Under the pieces are notes generated by a model. That model saw only the letters and a list, made by a program, of their open reading frames with translations, ran no database searches and was not told the DNA's origin. A stretch of 64,000 nt of DNA from Leucocoprinus leucothites (taxonomy: Eukaryota > Basidiomycota > Agaricomycetes > Agaricales > Agaricaceae): the NCBI GenBank assembly GCA_013368445.1, contig JAACJO010000020.1:372001-436000 (forward strand), written 5' to 3'. The translations under genes were made by a program, and so were the position numbers. How positions within the stretch are numbered: position 1 is the first letter of the stretch; the number at the start of each line of letters is the position of its first letter. Of the stretch, positions 1-10,982 are shown one piece after another.

Positions 1-230
1 GTGAGAAGCTCAAACACAGGGTCATGTTCATTATTTGATATGTTTACATCAATAATTTGATTCGGAGTCTCAAAAGCTCCCATATATAGGCTATATATCT
101 ATTTTTAACTGGTCCCTGTCAGGTTACCACAGGTATCCGGCAGACCGGTATCCAACCTGACCCAATCTGGTCATCATGGATCGTTACCTGCAGATACCCA
201 GTTGTCATGTATCTGTGACAGTCCCTAATT

Positions 231-298
231 GTTACCTATCATTCACTATCTGACTACATTGAATTCACTACCTTAACAATCACATTTCTGCCTCTTCA
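231..298 (+). repeat. Right end of dispersed repeat family X (copy A)
   Basis: These 68 bp match the right ends of the repeats ending at 26842 and 31928, and more loosely 17602. All four finish with TTTCTGCCTCTT followed by CA or TA. The rest of the unit lies left of the window or is too diverged to align by eye; bases 1-230 show nothing I recognise. The end behaves like the 3' edge of an LTR, because the 25873 and 31928 copies flank a gag gene. It could instead be one end of a DNA transposon lacking TIRs. Confidence 0.45.
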
Positions 299-1768
299 AT
301 GGCAGTCAGAAACAGCATGATTGCACACATGAGAAACTGTGGGTGAGCTGATGAGCTCATCCTCATGTTCATGCAGTTCTTCCTGAAGCTAGACACACAC
401 CCTTTTCATAGCAAGCCAGATGGGGAGAAAGGCCTCATTGCCCACCAAGCAGAAGTTTGATGAGAATGGCACTGTTTTCTTCTTGCCAATAAGGACAGTG
501 GCTTCTTTGACCTTTCAGTCATCAATGACACCTGGCTGTATGCTATTGGAGATGAGCTGAGGTGAAGATGACATGATGAGGCCATTGCAGAGTAAGTAAC
601 AAATCTTGACTCTAGCTCACTGGAACTGCTGCTAACAAAATTCTTCCCTCCTTTTGGTTTTCTGCACACTACACAACAATGCAAATTTTCGATTTTGCAA
701 TGGCCCTGCTACCTGCCCTGCCTCTGCCCTGCCCTGCCCCACCACTGGTGGTACAACCATGGTCACCCTACTTAGGCTGACATTGACAAGAGACACACCA
801 TAAAAAGGCACATGGGGCCACTGGGACTATTCACCATGCTATCAGCAAAACCAGCATCACTAGTCACACTCTCCTTCACCATCTTGAGCATCCTGAAAAG
901 CTTCAAAATGCAAACAGAGTCACTCACCATCCCTGTCAGATGATGAAGCCCAGCATGATGGGCTATCAAGAAGACCTTAGAGGAAAAAGCCCTTTCAGTC
1001 ACCCTCATCTTCAGCAGTCCTCTCTGCCTGCCCAAATTGCCTCAGATGACATCACCATGACATTGCAAACTGCAACACAACTGTACACTGGGACAAGCAG
1101 ACCAACAGGTGCTCCTGCATGCAAAAGGGTTATCTCTGCTCCTCTAGTAGAATGGTCCTATGCACTGACTGGCAAAAACCTGTAGGATGCTGCAAGACAG
1201 CACATAGCCCCTCCAGACACCAGTGTTCAGAATGTGGAGTGATAGATCATGGAGCTCAGAAGTGTCCTAGCACACAGACAGCTTAAGGCCCTCAACCTGT
1301 ATATACCAGATGAATGGTGTAAACTACTTGACTCCTCTGGTCTCTCTGTCAAGTATCCCCATGTTGCCAGCATGTTGTATAATGGCTTTATGGCAGGTAT
1401 CCCCCACATCATGACTACTTACACTCCAAATAATTGACCCTCTATAATTGAATATAATACTATACTTCATAATGTTGTTAACACTGAGTTCAAGAAACAG
1501 AGATATGCTGGCCCACTTGCCAAAGAAGAAGTCATACAGCTCATTGGTCCATTCCAAACCTTACCACTAAGCATCATACCCAAACCCAATAAGCCAGGAA
1601 AATTCAGACTCATTCAAAACCTCTCACACCCTCACTCACCCAGTTCACTAGTCTCTTCAATCAATAGTGCTATCATCTCAGAGCTACACCACTGCACTTG
1701 GGGCACTTTTGGTACTACAAGGTTATTTACCCATGCCTTCAGCATGGGGCATTGACACAGTAGTTAGG
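299..1768 (+). pseudogene. Element F: gag-like/CCHC/RT gene, 5' part
   Basis: This is a decayed polyprotein gene of a basidiomycete retroelement. Around 375-590 a gag-like stretch reads FFLKLDTHPF..DGEK, followed by a possible intron starting with GTAAGT near 592. Around 1205-1270 there is a clear zinc knuckle, CSECGVIDHGAQKC (CX2CX4HX4C). From 1285 to about 1768 the N-terminal part of a reverse transcriptase follows, with GIPHI, the proline-rich KPNKPGKFRLIQNLSHPHSP block and CTWGTFGTTRLF. The frame shifts several times and has TGA stops. The RT resumes at about 7214, beyond Helitron-1. The CCHC-RT organisation is one I associate with DIRS-like or Tyr-recombinase retroelements of Agaricomycetes, but no recombinase is visible, so the class is an inference. 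Confidence 0.6.
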
Positions 1769-1995
1769 CTCACACATCTGAAGTCTGAGTTGAATAGGAG
1801 TCTCATAATTCCAGTACAAATCTGATAAAGGCAAAAAACAACATCAACATTAAAGACCATCCAAAAGTCAACTAAAGACCATTCAAAATCAAACTAAAAA
1901 CTGTTCAAACTAAACTAAAGACCATTCAAACTAAACTAAAGACTGTTCAAAAAAAAAGACAACTCTGATATCTGAAAGCACCAAAAAGAATCTAT

Positions 1996-3640
1996 CTACA
2001 AATTGAGTCCATTTAGAACTTCAGAGTACACTATGTTTGGTGTTTGACCTGTTGTACTCTCTGGTGGGAGGTATACTTTGATTCTCTGTCCTGAGGTACA
2101 TCTAGATAATGCCACATATAATTGGCCATGTGAAAAAACAGGAGTCTCCAAGTTTATCCCAACATGTCTAATAGACTGTTCTTGTGACTTGTTGATAGTT
2201 ATTGCAAATGCAAGATGGATTGGAAATTGTTGGTGCTGGAGAGGAATTGGAAGTGTTTCTGATGAAGGATGTAACACAATCCTTGGGATATACACTTCAG
2301 TTCCAGAGAATTTTCTATCTCCAGAGATAATCTGGCATTTGAGTACCTGTTCTTTGATATCAAGTATAATCATTCTTGCCCTATTACAGGGACCTTTTGA
2401 TGCATCCAAGTTCCATAAGAGCATAACAAGAACACCCTTCTTTAAAATTAGTTTTGCCAGTAGAAGTCCAGAAGCTTTGAGTGAATGCAAGTACTCTGGA
2501 GGATATGGCTGGTAGTTGTTCAATGTTGGGTTCTCAAGAACAACAGAATCAGCACTCATAAGCACTTTCTGGACTCTAGGAAATTGATCAAGGATAGCAT
2601 CATTGATATCATCAACCTCATTATTCTAGACAAAAGAATTGTTCTGTCCAAGAAATATTGATAAGGTTGTGGGTCTTGAATAGCTGGATAGATCAATGAA
2701 AATAGTTCCTCTATGCTTTGAACACACATGTGAGCTGGAATTTCCACAGTGTGATCATTATCCATGTTTGATCCAGCACTAAGTTCCAAAAGCCATCTGG
2801 TATGGTTATCACTTTCTGCAGTTCTACCTAGTCTCATATTCTGTACTAAGTAATACACATGAACATCTCTCCAGAGATTGCTCTTACAGAAAGAAGCACC
2901 AACAATATCAGGTTGCAAGCCTCTTGGAATAACAGGAAGGGTTTGACAAAAGTCACCACCAAAAACAGTAGTGATTCCTGCAAGGGGAGTATCTATTCCC
3001 AAAAGATCTCTGAGGCAGTGATCAACAGCATGAATTCCATGATGGTGTTGCATTGGAACTTCATCCCAGATAATGATTTTTGTGCATTGTAGTACTCTGA
3101 ACATGTGATGTTGTGTTGTAAGGGATGCAACAGATACCTCATCAGGAGATAGAGAAATCTTAAATCTAGAATGGGCTGTTCTGCCTCCCTCAAGCAATAG
3201 AGCTGCAATTCCAGATAATGCTACACATCTCCTCATGACCTGATGTCTGCAGCAATAGTATTGCATACAAAGGTCTTTCCACACCCACCTGCACTATGGA
3301 TAAAAATCATGTGCCCCAGATTATATTCCGGACAGAATTAGTTGCAGTATTAAAGACAGTAGTTTGCTCATTATTGAAATCTCTACAGTTTTGTCTAACC
3401 AAATCCTGGAGCTGATCATGATTATAGTCAAGTTCTTCATGTGAGATAGGGTTTGCAGGAGTATCACCCCATACTTCTCCATCTACAGGACCCTGTGGCA
3501 AAGGCATGTGGGGAAATTTGGTCAAGTCAGTTCCAGCCTTTATCAGGATTTGGTTTAATAGATAGAGCCTATAATCATAAATCTGCACAGGAGTAAACTC
3601 TCTATCTTGGTATCTATCCATATTTCTAAGGTGCACATGT
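1996..3640 (-). pseudogene. Helitron-1 Pif1-like helicase region
   Basis: The C-terminal DNA helicase of the Rep/Hel protein, which unwinds DNA during rolling-circle transposition. In transcription order, Walker A is visible as GGCGKT near 3280 in its own frame. A frameshift is followed by ASLTT..IIIWDEVPM (motif II, DE box, near 3070), GGDFCQTLPVI (motif III, near 2950) and DRTILLSR. After another frameshift come AITINKSQEQS and QLYVALSRCT (motifs V/VI, near 2120-2190). At least three frameshifts and a stop near 3300 make it a pseudogene. The spacing of motifs fits the family, so the decay is by point changes rather than large deletion. Confidence 0.85.
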
Positions 3641-3654
3641 AAATCATCACAAAT

Positions 3655-5205
3655 GCTGGCTTTATGACTGTTCTATAATTCTTTAGGTTGGGCAGGATCA
3701 CAGTATTGTAAGATCACTGCAAACAAAGACTGTAATGCAGAGCCAGGCTGAATTGCACTAGCTTTCCTTAAGCACTGATCCTGCTCTACATTGTTTCCAG
3801 GAGCCCACATGCTAAGCAAGCTTCTCTGAAAGTTGGATATACTGTACATCCATAAGTCTGCAGATGTTCCCATCCTATTGCACCTGGAACAACAGTCAAT
3901 AGCAATCTGGGGTAAAACCTCTCACCTTGATTTGGAGATGCAAAATACATCCTTCCAATAGCATAGTTCCTTTGGTATAGGGTCCATTTCTTGGTTGATT
4001 TACTATAAACATAGGTGTGAGGAAAATCTTGATAAAGGATATCTGCTGCTGCTGCTCCATAAGTCTGGTTAGCCTCAAACCATGCTGTAAGAGCAGTTTA
4101 TCAAGATTATTTCTGGCAAGAACTTGATCTGCAGTCTGATCAGGTTCATAGTAGATCAACTGCTGGTAAGGCAAATGAACTGGTAGGCAGTATACAGAGG
4201 GTGACTCAGCATGCATAGGAAATTCAAAGATATGCCAGCATGCTTCCATTGGAGAGATGTAGTGAGCATCGAGATATTCCTTAATTTCATCTCATTGCTG
4301 ATCCTGACAGGCATAGATTTCAAGAGTAGCTTTATCATGACCTTTGTAGATATACTTGTGAATGTACTTGATAGCTTCTACAGAGGCACAGATTTCAACA
4401 TTAATATGACATATGTATTTAGCACTCAGATATCTATTGTAAGAAACAACCCATCTGTTGTCATAGACAAAGTTGTTTTTCCTAGAGGTGTGGCCATCAT
4501 TAGGTTGTGCATACTTGGGATAGCCATTCTCTCCATATATTGTGGTATTATTGAATTCCTTGGGATACTTCTTGCTGCATTTTCCATCAACCATGCATCT
4601 TGCATTACACTTGTGTTCTCCACAGGGACCATGCAACATCATTGTTGTTATGACCTCATATAGCTCAGGTTCTGTGACTGGATCTAGCAGGGTTGCACAT
4701 ACAATGGAGTCAACATGAGCTGCATCTCTAATCTTGTAGGGCCCATCCAGGAATATCAGCAGGTGCATATGTGGTAGTCCTCTCTTTTGAAATTCTATGG
4801 TATAGACCATTGCAACAGTTTTCCCAAAAAGGCCCTTTTTAACTTCCTCAAGGAGAGCTTTTTTCTTTTGCTCAAAAACCCTGGCAACAATGTCAGAATA
4901 GTCACTGGCAGTTTGTTTTTCTTTATCAGGGCTTAAATCCTCGAGGAGAGCTGCTTGAACCTCTGGCCAGTTTGGGTTTGCAGTCATAGTCAAGAAGATA
5001 TCAGACTTTAGAAATGCCCTACAAATGACCATAGAATCTTGAAATAGCTGATTCATATGATGATCACTCTCTGAGTGAGAAGAGGGTAGAATAATCCATT
5101 GGCCATGGTTTTCAAGAGTGATGTTATTATCATTATCACCAAGAACAATATCTTAGAGTCCTTGGTAGACATCAGCTTGAATTTCCTTTTGGTGGTGTAA
5201 TATCC
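3655..5205 (-). pseudogene. Helitron-1 Rep (HUH endonuclease) region
   Basis: This is the replication-initiator domain that nicks and joins DNA ends. In transcription order, LTMTANPNWPEVQ (near 4985) is the start of the Helitron-like domain. FQKRGLPHMHLLIFL (near 4770) contains the HUH metal-binding motif as HMH. KYIHKYIYKGHD (near 4345) contains the two tyrosines of the catalytic YX3KY-type motif. The longest intact piece covers 4292-5056. Downstream the domain is split by frameshifts into shorter pieces (3896-4249 and 3673-3873). The HUH and Tyr motifs are present, so the fold was once functional. Confidence 0.85.
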
Positions 5206-5208
5206 AAG

Positions 5209-6376
5209 TTAGATAGCTTTACTCAATGGAGGCCCAAGCATCAACAACATATTGCTGAAATAATTTACCACCCCAGAATAATGGAGGTTGTTGAGCTGGC
5301 TCTCCTGGTTGGATATGGAAACAGTATGCATAGTAGTACCATTGTGAGACCATTTCTGAGTGCACTTCAACATTAGGTCTAGGCCTTGAAGGTATTTCTG
5401 TATGCCAGCCATCTTCACCATAGGGGAATAGCAACACATAGTGCAAACAGGAGTAAGAATGGTGGAGATGACTGATCCTTCACAATCCACCATCTCTTAG
5501 ACACAAGACAATATCTCTGTGCTCTGAATGATCCTCTGCTCCATGTCCAGGAAGAAGCACAGCAATTTCATCTCCAGTTGGTGCATTGTATTGCCTTAGG
5601 TCCATTGTCCTATCAGTATGTATTCTGATAGACACATCATGCTCAGGATTCTGCTGCATATGCTCCTACATAATCTGGTATGCCTGACAATACGGCTGAA
5701 CATATGGATGTAGTTCTAGCAGCATTGCTTGCAGCTCAGCCATAATAAACTGATTACATTCCTTGTTATTTTACATACAGTAATTGAGCTGCTCTGCAGG
5801 ATCATACATGTAAATCTGAGCATATTTAGGAGGCTTTCTAGCCTCAGGCAGCAGAGTTCCACTTAAATGAAGAAGCTCACCACTGATCTTGAAGCAGTAA
5901 GGACCTCAACCTCTGGTGATAGTGTAATTGATAGTAGCACCAAGTGAAGTAAATGCAAGACTGGCATTATAACATCTAATATCTTCTTTGAACTCCTTAG
6001 ACTGTGGCATTAAACCACACATAAACCTTCGGAGATTAGGATGCAGAGGGTGGTAGGGAGGCAGATGTATTTGTCCTTGGAGACAGCACATGCCAAACTT
6101 TGGTGCATTGACCCTTGAAGCTGTAAGTTTCTCAGAGGAAAAATGGACTGCAGAGCAGTGTGAACATTGGATATTCATTGGACCCAGATCATGCTTTTCA
6201 ATTGGTTCTCTATATGGCTGACAGCCCCTCAGAACAGGTTGCTGTTGTTGAGGAACTGGAGGATTCACTACTTCATCCTGATTTCTGTTTTGTTCATTCA
6301 CTGGGTCATCATGAATAGCTATATGGCCCTGGGCATGAAACTGGTGCATATTTATTTGTGCCTCTAGGTCATTCTC
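5209..6376 (-). pseudogene. Helitron-1 N-terminal Cys/His domain
   Basis: The N-terminal region of the Helitron protein. It reads GPMNIQCSHCSAVHFSSEKL near 6120-6180, then CCLQGQIHLP. The paired Cys and His spacing is shared by the copies at 11150 and 14260. Further on, 5209-5493 continues the domain with several frameshifts and stops, for example near 5155 and 5500. The role of this domain is not established; it is diagnostic of fungal and plant Helitron proteins. An upstream Gln/Arg-rich coiled coil is listed separately. Confidence 0.75.
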
Positions 6377-6709
6377 TTACTCAACACTATCTTCCTCAAT
6401 TTCTAGTCTCTCTACTCTCCATTCTTGAAGAATTCCCTGCATTTCCTGATCTCTGGCTCCTCTAATTTGCTCTTGCACTTGCAAGACATTTTGCAATTGT
6501 GCTTGTGTATGCTGCACTTGCACCTGGTGATCCCTTTCCCTCTGATTCCTCTGAGTTCTCACTCTTTCCTGCTCCTGCTGTAATCTCTCCTGAGTTTCCA
6601 TTGGCTGTGAGTATCTTTGCTCAATTAACTGCCTAATATCACAGTTGTTGTGATATGTGATGAATAGGCTAATACTGGACCCAGGTTTAGAGTGACCAAA
6701 TAGTGTCAA
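6377..6709 (-). pseudogene. Helitron-1 Gln/Arg/Glu-rich coiled-coil exon
   Basis: An open stretch of about 110 codons rich in Q, E and R (for example QERLQQEQERVRTQRNQRE), likely coiled coil. It lies immediately upstream of the Helitron N-terminal domain, as in the copies at 10210-10830 and 13496-13990, so it is a constant part of this Helitron family rather than host sequence. In the sister copies the join to the next exon shows GTAAGT..AG-like introns, so a spliced start is likely here too. The sequence suggests no enzymatic motif. Confidence 0.55.
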
Positions 6710-7108
6710 TCACTAATGAATGCCAATCAATGATGTATCACAGTTGTTGTGATATCAGTCCAGCTGTCAGAGGTCACCACTCCCCTGACAGAGTAGGAAA
6801 GGTGTGATGTAACATCACATATAATCACAAAAAGCTCAAGGCATGAAAGATGGTATCCACTAATTGTCATGCCACTAAGGTATGGCTACCCTAAAATATA
6901 AAAACTCTAAAAAATGTAATTTTTTGACAAAACATCAATTTTGATGACCTAAATACATATGGCCAGTAAGCAGGACCTCTAATGGTACAGTAGATGTGCA
7001 AGAGAGTGGGTGTATGATGGTCTCAGTTGTGTGAGAGGCCATGGGATGTGCATCAAAAGATGCATCACTCACATCCTCACACATATAAGAAAACTTGCTT
7101 ACCAATAG

Positions 7109-7155
7109 CTGACTAATTCTGACTAAGCTGACTAAGACTTGGTAACACTGACTAA
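7109..7155. repeat. Helitron-1 5'-end iteron-like repeats
   Basis: Four copies of CTGACTAA (TTAGTCAG on the element's sense strand) start at 7109, 7119, 7128 and 7148, so the spacing is about 9-10 bp or twice that. They lie about 60-100 bp inside the 5' end of Helitron-1. A similar array with an exact 10-bp period occurs at 8541-8578 in Helitron-2. Confidence 0.7.
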
Positions 7156-7213
7156 CTCTTGGTCATCAATTTATTTGGCATCCTATTCTTTTTGGATTTC
7201 ACTCCTCATCTGC

Positions 7214-8373
7214 AGACTCCTGCCAAATGCAGAAAGTACCACCTCAATTCCCCTCCACCCTTCCCAATGGCCAGGCATGGTAGTCAAGCTCCCAGGAAAT
7301 GATCAGTATGCCATTGACACACAAAATACATTTGGGCTGGCCTCAGAAGTGGTGTATATGGTAATGTTAAGATTTATAGTCAGAGCAACTAGTAATGTCA
7401 TGTGTCACAACATATGGTTGGGTTACATAAGACAGCAGCTAACTGGTCTTTAACCTACTTCAATTAATGAGCTTGAGTATTCTCAAAAGCCCAGTAAGAG
7501 AAGGCCAAGAAGACTTGTGGTAAATCTAAGGTAGTGTGAGGTTCGAGATAACAACAATGATACAAGTGAATTCAAGTCAGGGTGAGTAAACACAAGTAGT
7601 CTGGGAAACAAAGGAAAGATTAAACTTGCATTTAATCTTCCTAATACAAGGTCCTTAAATACTAACTAACTGAAACAGTATCAAACTATGAAACTACAAC
7701 TACAAGTCTGATATCACAATCACAATACTGATAAATACTAATCTGTCTGCTGATGTAACAGCTATCATAGTTAGATATCCTAATGTTCAAATCCAAATGC
7801 AATGTCCATGAAACTATCATTGTCTGTTTATCAGTCTGTTAGTCCATTTCTATCAAACAGCAAAACTGTTCCTTCAGATCCTAGTAATGATGTCTGTCCA
7901 GTTGTACTTGTCCCAATCAATGTTGAACCTTTCTTCTTCAATGTCAAACTTTCCAATGTATTCCTCCCAATTGAGTAGGGCTGCTTCAGAACAGGTGGCT
8001 GTGTTGGTATCTAGAACAATCAAGTCACAGTGGGCATCAATCAGGTCAACATTTATAACAGGTAAAGTAGGTGATGTGGAAGTTGATATCATGCAAAGTG
8101 AGGGCATAGGTCCTATTTCCAAATGGGTAGATGATCATCTCTTCATCTGAATGCAATGCTGTCACCTTGAGAGGTATAATCAACTTCAATCACAGTGGGC
8201 AGAATCAATTAGAAGGAATGGAGAACTTCAACACAATAAGGGCCACCTATGGTTCAGAGGCAAGCTCCTTGACAACAGCTGTTTCGAAGAGTATCTAAAA
8301 ATCACCAGCAAGCAATTTGTCAGCAAGGGGTGGGAGCTGGAGGCTGGTGCTGAAGGTAGGGGGGACCTAACAT
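7214..8373 (+). pseudogene. Element F RT gene, 3' part (split by solo LTR)
   Basis: Continuation of the RT gene of element F. From 7225 it reads IPLHPSQWPGMVVKLPGNDQ and FGLASEVVYM, and after the solo LTR (7365-8060) resumes as MQSEGIGPISKWVDDHLFI. These match the conserved core of Agaricomycete CCHC-RT retroelements. The downstream piece 8151-8373 reads LWFRGKLL and ends at a stop. The RT active-site block is the VDDH segment near 8135 (family inference). The 5' part is at 299-1768. No recombinase or integrase follows before Helitron-2 starts. Confidence 0.65.
7365..8060 (-). repeat. Solo LTR of the Gypsy-E family
   Basis: A 696-bp LTR in reverse orientation, homologous end to end with the two LTRs of Gypsy-E (41189-41884 and 48907-49603). 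It runs TGTTAAGATT to ATTTATAACA on the + strand. The host pentamer GGTAA stands on both sides (7360-7364 and 8061-8065), so this is a true insertion followed by LTR-LTR recombination that removed the internal part. The insertion splits the element F RT gene. Confidence 0.93.
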
Positions 8374-8519
8374 AAGGGTCTGAGGAGGGTCTGAGGAGGA
8401 TCTGAGGAGGGTCAGATGGGTCTAATAGACAGGGTCTCTATAGTCCAGGAGGTCTAAGCAGGGTTTGATTGGTCTAAATTAGTGGTGTGGTAAGTAAGGG
8501 TCCAATAATAAAGGGAGAA
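8374..8519. other. Spacer between element F and Helitron-2
   Basis: Short G-rich stretch with degenerate GTCTGAGGAGG-type direct repeats at 8379-8420. No gene visible. Confidence 0.4.
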
Positions 8520-8540
8520 CAAATTTCGAGGTTTATCAGC

Positions 8541-8578
8541 TTAGTCAGGATTGGTCAGAAATAGTCAGAACTGACTCA
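8541..8578. repeat. Helitron-2 5'-end iteron-like repeats
   Basis: TTAGTCAG, TTGGTCAG and ATAGTCAG start at 8541, 8551 and 8561, an exact 10-bp period, followed by an inverted CTGACTCA at 8571. They are the counterpart of the 7109-7155 array and lie in the presumed 5' end region of Helitron-2. Confidence 0.6.
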
Positions 8579-8599
8579 GCATTACAAAGTGGTGGGCTA

Positions 8600-10130
8600 T
8601 TCTCTTACACTGCTGATATGTTCATGGGTGCTTATTTATGATCATGTGTGGGAACATGGCTGATGATGTGACTAATGCAAGCCAGCCTCCAGCCAGATGC
8701 TGTGTGCTGTCTACATCTGGCATCCTCTGACCTGCCCTACAGTTATGCCATCAACTTTTTGGCATAAGGTGTGTCCAGGAGCTGCTGTGTGGCTGTACAC
8801 TCTCCTTTCTTCCCCCCACCATCTCTGTCTCTCTGTGCAAAAAGTATCTACCTGTAATTTTCGCTTTTGTGAGATTCCTAAAGCTCTTTCTGAGTTTCAG
8901 AGTAAGGTCTATCATAAGAAAAACACTAATAGTAGTTAATAAATAATTAGTTGATAAATTTCGCTTTCCTGAGGCCCCTGAGGCTCCTTTTGAGCCACAA
9001 TGTGAGGTTTTTTGGAAAAGATATTCAAAATATAATCTAATAAATTAATTAGAGCTATTTTTGTTCTATTTCACTATATACTCAGAGGCTCTCACTGAGC
9101 TACAAGGTGAGCTGTTTCTGATATGACTATAAATACTGTCTAATCACTATTTTAGAAATTGAGAGTGTGGTAGTTATAGATTGTAAACCTCTGTTAATTT
9201 CTCAGCAACTCAGCCATGTGAGTATACCTTTCTATTCACATGAGAAATAATTACTTATTAAAATATTCAGAAACCCCCAACTTCCTACCGCTCCTGAGCA
9301 AGATCAGGAGGCTGCATGTGCAGAAGAATATGAGCAACATCAGATGACCAGCCCTAAAGTATGCTGAGAGTGTATAAATGAGAGGCCACTACTGTATCTA
9401 CCACACTTACATCCTATATTGCTGTCACAATCTGTGATCATGACCTCTCCGATTTGATCTCTGACTATTCTTTCAATTTCCAATTCCCACAATTGTTCAT
9501 TATTTACCATTTCTATAAATATTTTGCGGCCTGTTTCCACTCATCATTCTATCCTCTTTTCATTTGCACTTATATTCATTTCCACCATTCCATTTATGTT
9601 TGTTGTTCTCCATTGCATCGCATCTGTCATTGTCTATTTACTTTTCATTTATCTGTTTATTTGTTTATTGTCACATTGTGAGTTTCACCATATTTACATG
9701 TTATTTGTCCAATTTCACATTATCTTAAAAATGTTGCTACTAGCTCATGTATTACCCATTCTGAATATTGACTAAGATTCCACTCTAAATTCTCTGTCCA
9801 TTATTCCTTCAGTGTTGAATTCCAATTCGCACTGCCTGTTATCTTCCTCATAGACCAAATCAGTCAACATGATATCAGAAGGGCACAGCACATACACTGA
9901 AGCCAATGACCAACCTCTCCATAACTTTTGCACACTTAGTAAGTGCTGGTATTTCACAAATCTTGACAATCACCTACTCCTGCCCCTTAGCAACCCCCCA
10001 ATCTTGGAGCACTTCATGTTCTTCAAATTCCTCATACATATATTCCTCCCCATCTCAATGCACCTCTAGCTCATCCAGTACCCCATCCCCCTCCTGTCAT
10101 TCCTCAGACTATAATACCTGAAGGGTGGAA
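8600..10130 (+). other. Helitron-2 leader, no recognisable gene
   Basis: About 1.5 kb upstream of the coding part. Similarity to 12600-13220 shows it is Helitron leader. Short blocks with the pattern TTTCGCTTTyst..AGG..CTC..TTGAG recur at about 8858, 8958 and 9067, probably remnants of small exons or a degenerate tandem repeat. No coding frame is supported. Confidence 0.4.
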
Positions 10131-10134
10131 TAGA

Positions 10135-10975
10135 CCACTTGCAAACCCTCTTCCAAGAAATGTACCACCTGCTCCAGTCTTACAGCATGGAAGAGGCTGA
10201 CCAATTTTCTCTAATAATGTAAAACAAGGAGGTGATAGGCTGAGAGAGCTAGAACAGCAATTACAAAGAGAACTTGAGGAAAGAGAGCAGCAAGTAAGAA
10301 GAGAGGCAGAAGTGGTATTGGCTCAACACAGAGAGCAGCAAGTGCAGGATATATTACAGGATCAGCATAGGCTACAGGAGGAGGCACAACAACTAGCAAG
10401 AGAACAAGCCATAGAAGTGCAGAGATTAGTACAAGAGGACCAGCAAAGGAGAGAAATAGAAGTAGAAAGGCAGAGAGTAGCTCAAGAGCAGCTTCAGATG
10501 AGGTTAGAAGAAGAAAGAGTCAGATATAGACAACAGCAAGAGGAGCAGAGATTGAGAAATGAAGAGCAGGAGGCTCACCATCAAATACAACAACAGGAGC
10601 AGAGATTGAGAGAACAACATCCACAGTGGCAAGCTGCAATTGTACAATAAGAGCTTGAGCTTCAAGAAAGGCTAGAAGAACAAGCTGAGGCTGAGTGATT
10701 GGCAGAAATCAATCAGATGATGGAAGAGTGGAGAATTGAGTGACAGGAGAACCTAGACTTTGATGAGCCTAATCAGGTTCTAGATGAAGACTTGGATAAT
10801 CATTTTGAACAAAATCTGGATTGATTGGAAAGAGTGAGTACTATTTCAGATAAGCTTTAGTTAATGCTAAATATTTTATTAGGAGCCAGAGAATGAGAAT
10901 GGTGAAAATGAAGAAAACCAAGACAATCAGAATGAGGTAAGTGTTATTTTTATTGAATTTGATGAGTTGCTAAGT
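10135..10975 (+). pseudogene. Helitron-2 coiled-coil exon(s)
   Basis: An open frame rich in Q, E and R, for example QREIEVERQRVAQEQLQMRL near 10450-10510, predicted coiled coil. It is the counterpart of the 6377-6709 region of Helitron-1. It ends in an acidic tail. Two probable introns follow: one about 10832-10880 (GTGAGT..TTAG), then a short exon with NENGENEENQDNQNE, then GTAAGTG near 10937 to an AG near 10983. In-frame stops occur at about 10650, 10698 and 10741. The function is unknown, probably protein-protein contact. Confidence 0.55.
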
Positions 10976-10982
10976 TATATAG

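Larger units (their letters stand above)
1769..7213 (-). mobile_element. Helitron-1, near full-length but decayed
   Basis: A rolling-circle transposon on the minus strand, inserted in the element F RT gene. In the direction of transcription it carries tandem 8-bp motifs near the 5' end (7109-7155), a coiled-coil region, the Helitron N-terminal domain, the HUH Rep domain and a Pif1-type helicase. The limits come from where RT coding stops (near 1768) and resumes (near 7214), so they are good to roughly 10 bp. I could not fix the expected 5'-TC, the 3'-CTRR or the hairpin. The 1770-1990 stretch, the 3' tail, contains a degenerate direct repeat around 1848-1950 (ACTAAAGACCATTCAAA-like, about 20-25 bp period). 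The 6710-7108 stretch is a non-coding leader. Confidence 0.8.

Noticed and set aside
2078..2515. Plus-strand 145-codon frame
   Set aside because: Antisense shadow of the Helitron-1 helicase.
1769..7213. Exact Helitron-1 termini (5'-TC, 3'-CTRR with hairpin)
   Set aside because: A CTAA lies near the left edge on minus, but it is followed by C, not T, and no convincing hairpin is close by. The limits are therefore given from the interrupted RT frame.
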